Shown here piece after piece: positions 5,905-6,410 of a DNA stretch of 6,410 nucleotides. The stretch comes from an uncultured Methylococcaceae bacterium (GTDB lineage Bacteria; Pseudomonadota; Gammaproteobacteria; Methylococcales; Methylomonadaceae). The translations under genes were made by a program, and so were the position numbers. Below the pieces are notes generated by a model that was given only the letters and a program-made list of their open reading frames with translations, was not told the DNA's origin and made no database searches. The DNA is taken from NCBI GenBank assembly GCA_903939355.1, contig CAJAHC010000635.1, forward strand, positions 1 through 6,410, in the 5' to 3' direction. The stretch's first letter is position 1, and each line of letters opens with the position of its first letter.

Positions 5905-6405
5905 CTAGTTAGTGTGCTGAATTTTTTGGCATTTTGCACAAGTACCATGCACTTCGATCGCTTTGCTGTGCACGATAAAATCGGCTTGATGTGCTTCGTG
6001 TGATAAAGCCGTCATTACCTCTTTAGCAGATCGCTCTTGTACTTCTTCGCAGTATTTACAGATCAGTAATAATTGCTCATGTTGGTAGGCTGGGCAATGA
6101 CAGCCAACAAAAGCATTAAGACTTTCCACGCGATGAATTAAGCCTTGTTCCAGCAAAAAATCCAAAGCACGATAGATAGTGGCCGGTTTTGCAGTTTTTT
6201 GGCCAGGTTTAAGGCGATCTAAAAGTTCATACGCTTTAACTGCTTTGTGGCTATCCCAAATCAATGCCAGTACTTTATGGCGAATAGGCGTTAATTGCAC
6301 GCCTCTTTCAAGACAGAGACGCTCGGCGGTTATCAGGGCTTCGCTGACACACTCATTATGGTTATGTTCGGAAGAAGTGGGGGTATGATCGCTAGAGTTT
6401 GTCAT
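5905..6405 (-). CDS. zur: Fur-family regulator, most like the zinc-uptake repressor Zur
   Basis: Zur binds DNA when loaded with zinc and represses high-affinity zinc uptake genes. The best marker is AKPATIYRALDFLLEQG (72-88) followed by LIHRVESLNAFVGC (89-102), nearly the same as in E. coli Zur. Aligning by eye, the regulatory zinc ligands His77, Cys88, His96 and Glu111 of E. coli correspond to His91, Cys102, His109 and Glu124 here. The structural zinc cysteines correspond to Cys116, Cys119, Cys156 and Cys159. The N-terminal half is the winged helix-turn-helix. Residues 1-19 are an extra stretch with His7, His14, His16 and Cys19. A GTG at Val20 would give a more typical length, but the ATG at 6405 is the outermost start visible. 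No in-frame stop is seen before the window ends, so the start remains uncertain. The gene is convergent with amiB, with a 10-nt gap. Confidence 0.9.
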   Translation of the reverse strand: MTNSSDHTPTSSEHNHNECVSEALITAERLCLERGVQLTPIRHKVLALIWDSHKAVKAYELLDRLKPGQKTAKPATIYRALDFLLEQGLIHRVESLNAFVGCHCPAYQHEQLLLICKYCEEVQERSAKEVMTALSHEAHQADFIVHSKAIEVHGTCAKCQKIQHTN

Positions 6406-6410
6406 CGACA

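Noticed and set aside
6179..6388. Plus-strand 69-residue open frame opposite the zur-like gene
   Set aside because: It is antisense to the clearly conserved winged-helix region and has no supporting features.

Overview
The window looks like chromosomal DNA of a gammaproteobacterium with a fairly AT-rich genome. The evidence is the gene order nnr (yjeF) - tsaE - amiB, which is the classic gammaproteobacterial arrangement, and the close match of PurM, TsaE, the AmiB regulatory helix and the Zur-like regulator to enterobacterial proteins as I remember them. I cannot name the genus from the sequence. A methanotroph-type (Methylococcales) or related environmental gammaproteobacterium is possible, but that is only a guess.

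Layout. Positions 1-518 (minus strand) hold the N-terminal 172 residues of a multi-pass inner-membrane protein that runs off the left edge. Positions 519-873 have no convincing gene. They contain several inverted repeats, including a perfect 30-bp palindrome at 784-813. Positions 874-1278 (minus) encode a small secreted protein of unknown function. An AT-rich divergent intergenic region separates it from purM (plus, best start a TTG at 1492). After a 183-nt gap with a stem-loop comes the plus-strand cluster nnr (2731-4191), tsaE (4191-4607, overlapping nnr by one base) and amiB (4683-5894, with its own extended -10 promoter). The right end holds a convergent zur-like gene (5905-6405, minus), only 10 nt from the end of amiB. 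Its true start could lie just outside the window.

Functions. PurM makes aminoimidazole ribotide in purine synthesis. Nnr repairs damaged NAD(P)H hydrates. TsaE is the ATPase needed for t6A modification of ANN-decoding tRNAs. AmiB is a periplasmic amidase that splits septal peptidoglycan during division. The regulator most resembles the zinc-uptake repressor Zur, with all expected zinc ligands present. These are housekeeping genes grouped by ancestry rather than by pathway. I see no phage, transposase, CRISPR array, defence system or other clear new system. The items most worth a second look are the palindromes in the non-coding gaps, the two uncharacterised envelope proteins, the histidine-containing N-terminal extension of the Zur-like protein, and an exact inverted repeat flanking the amiB promoter.
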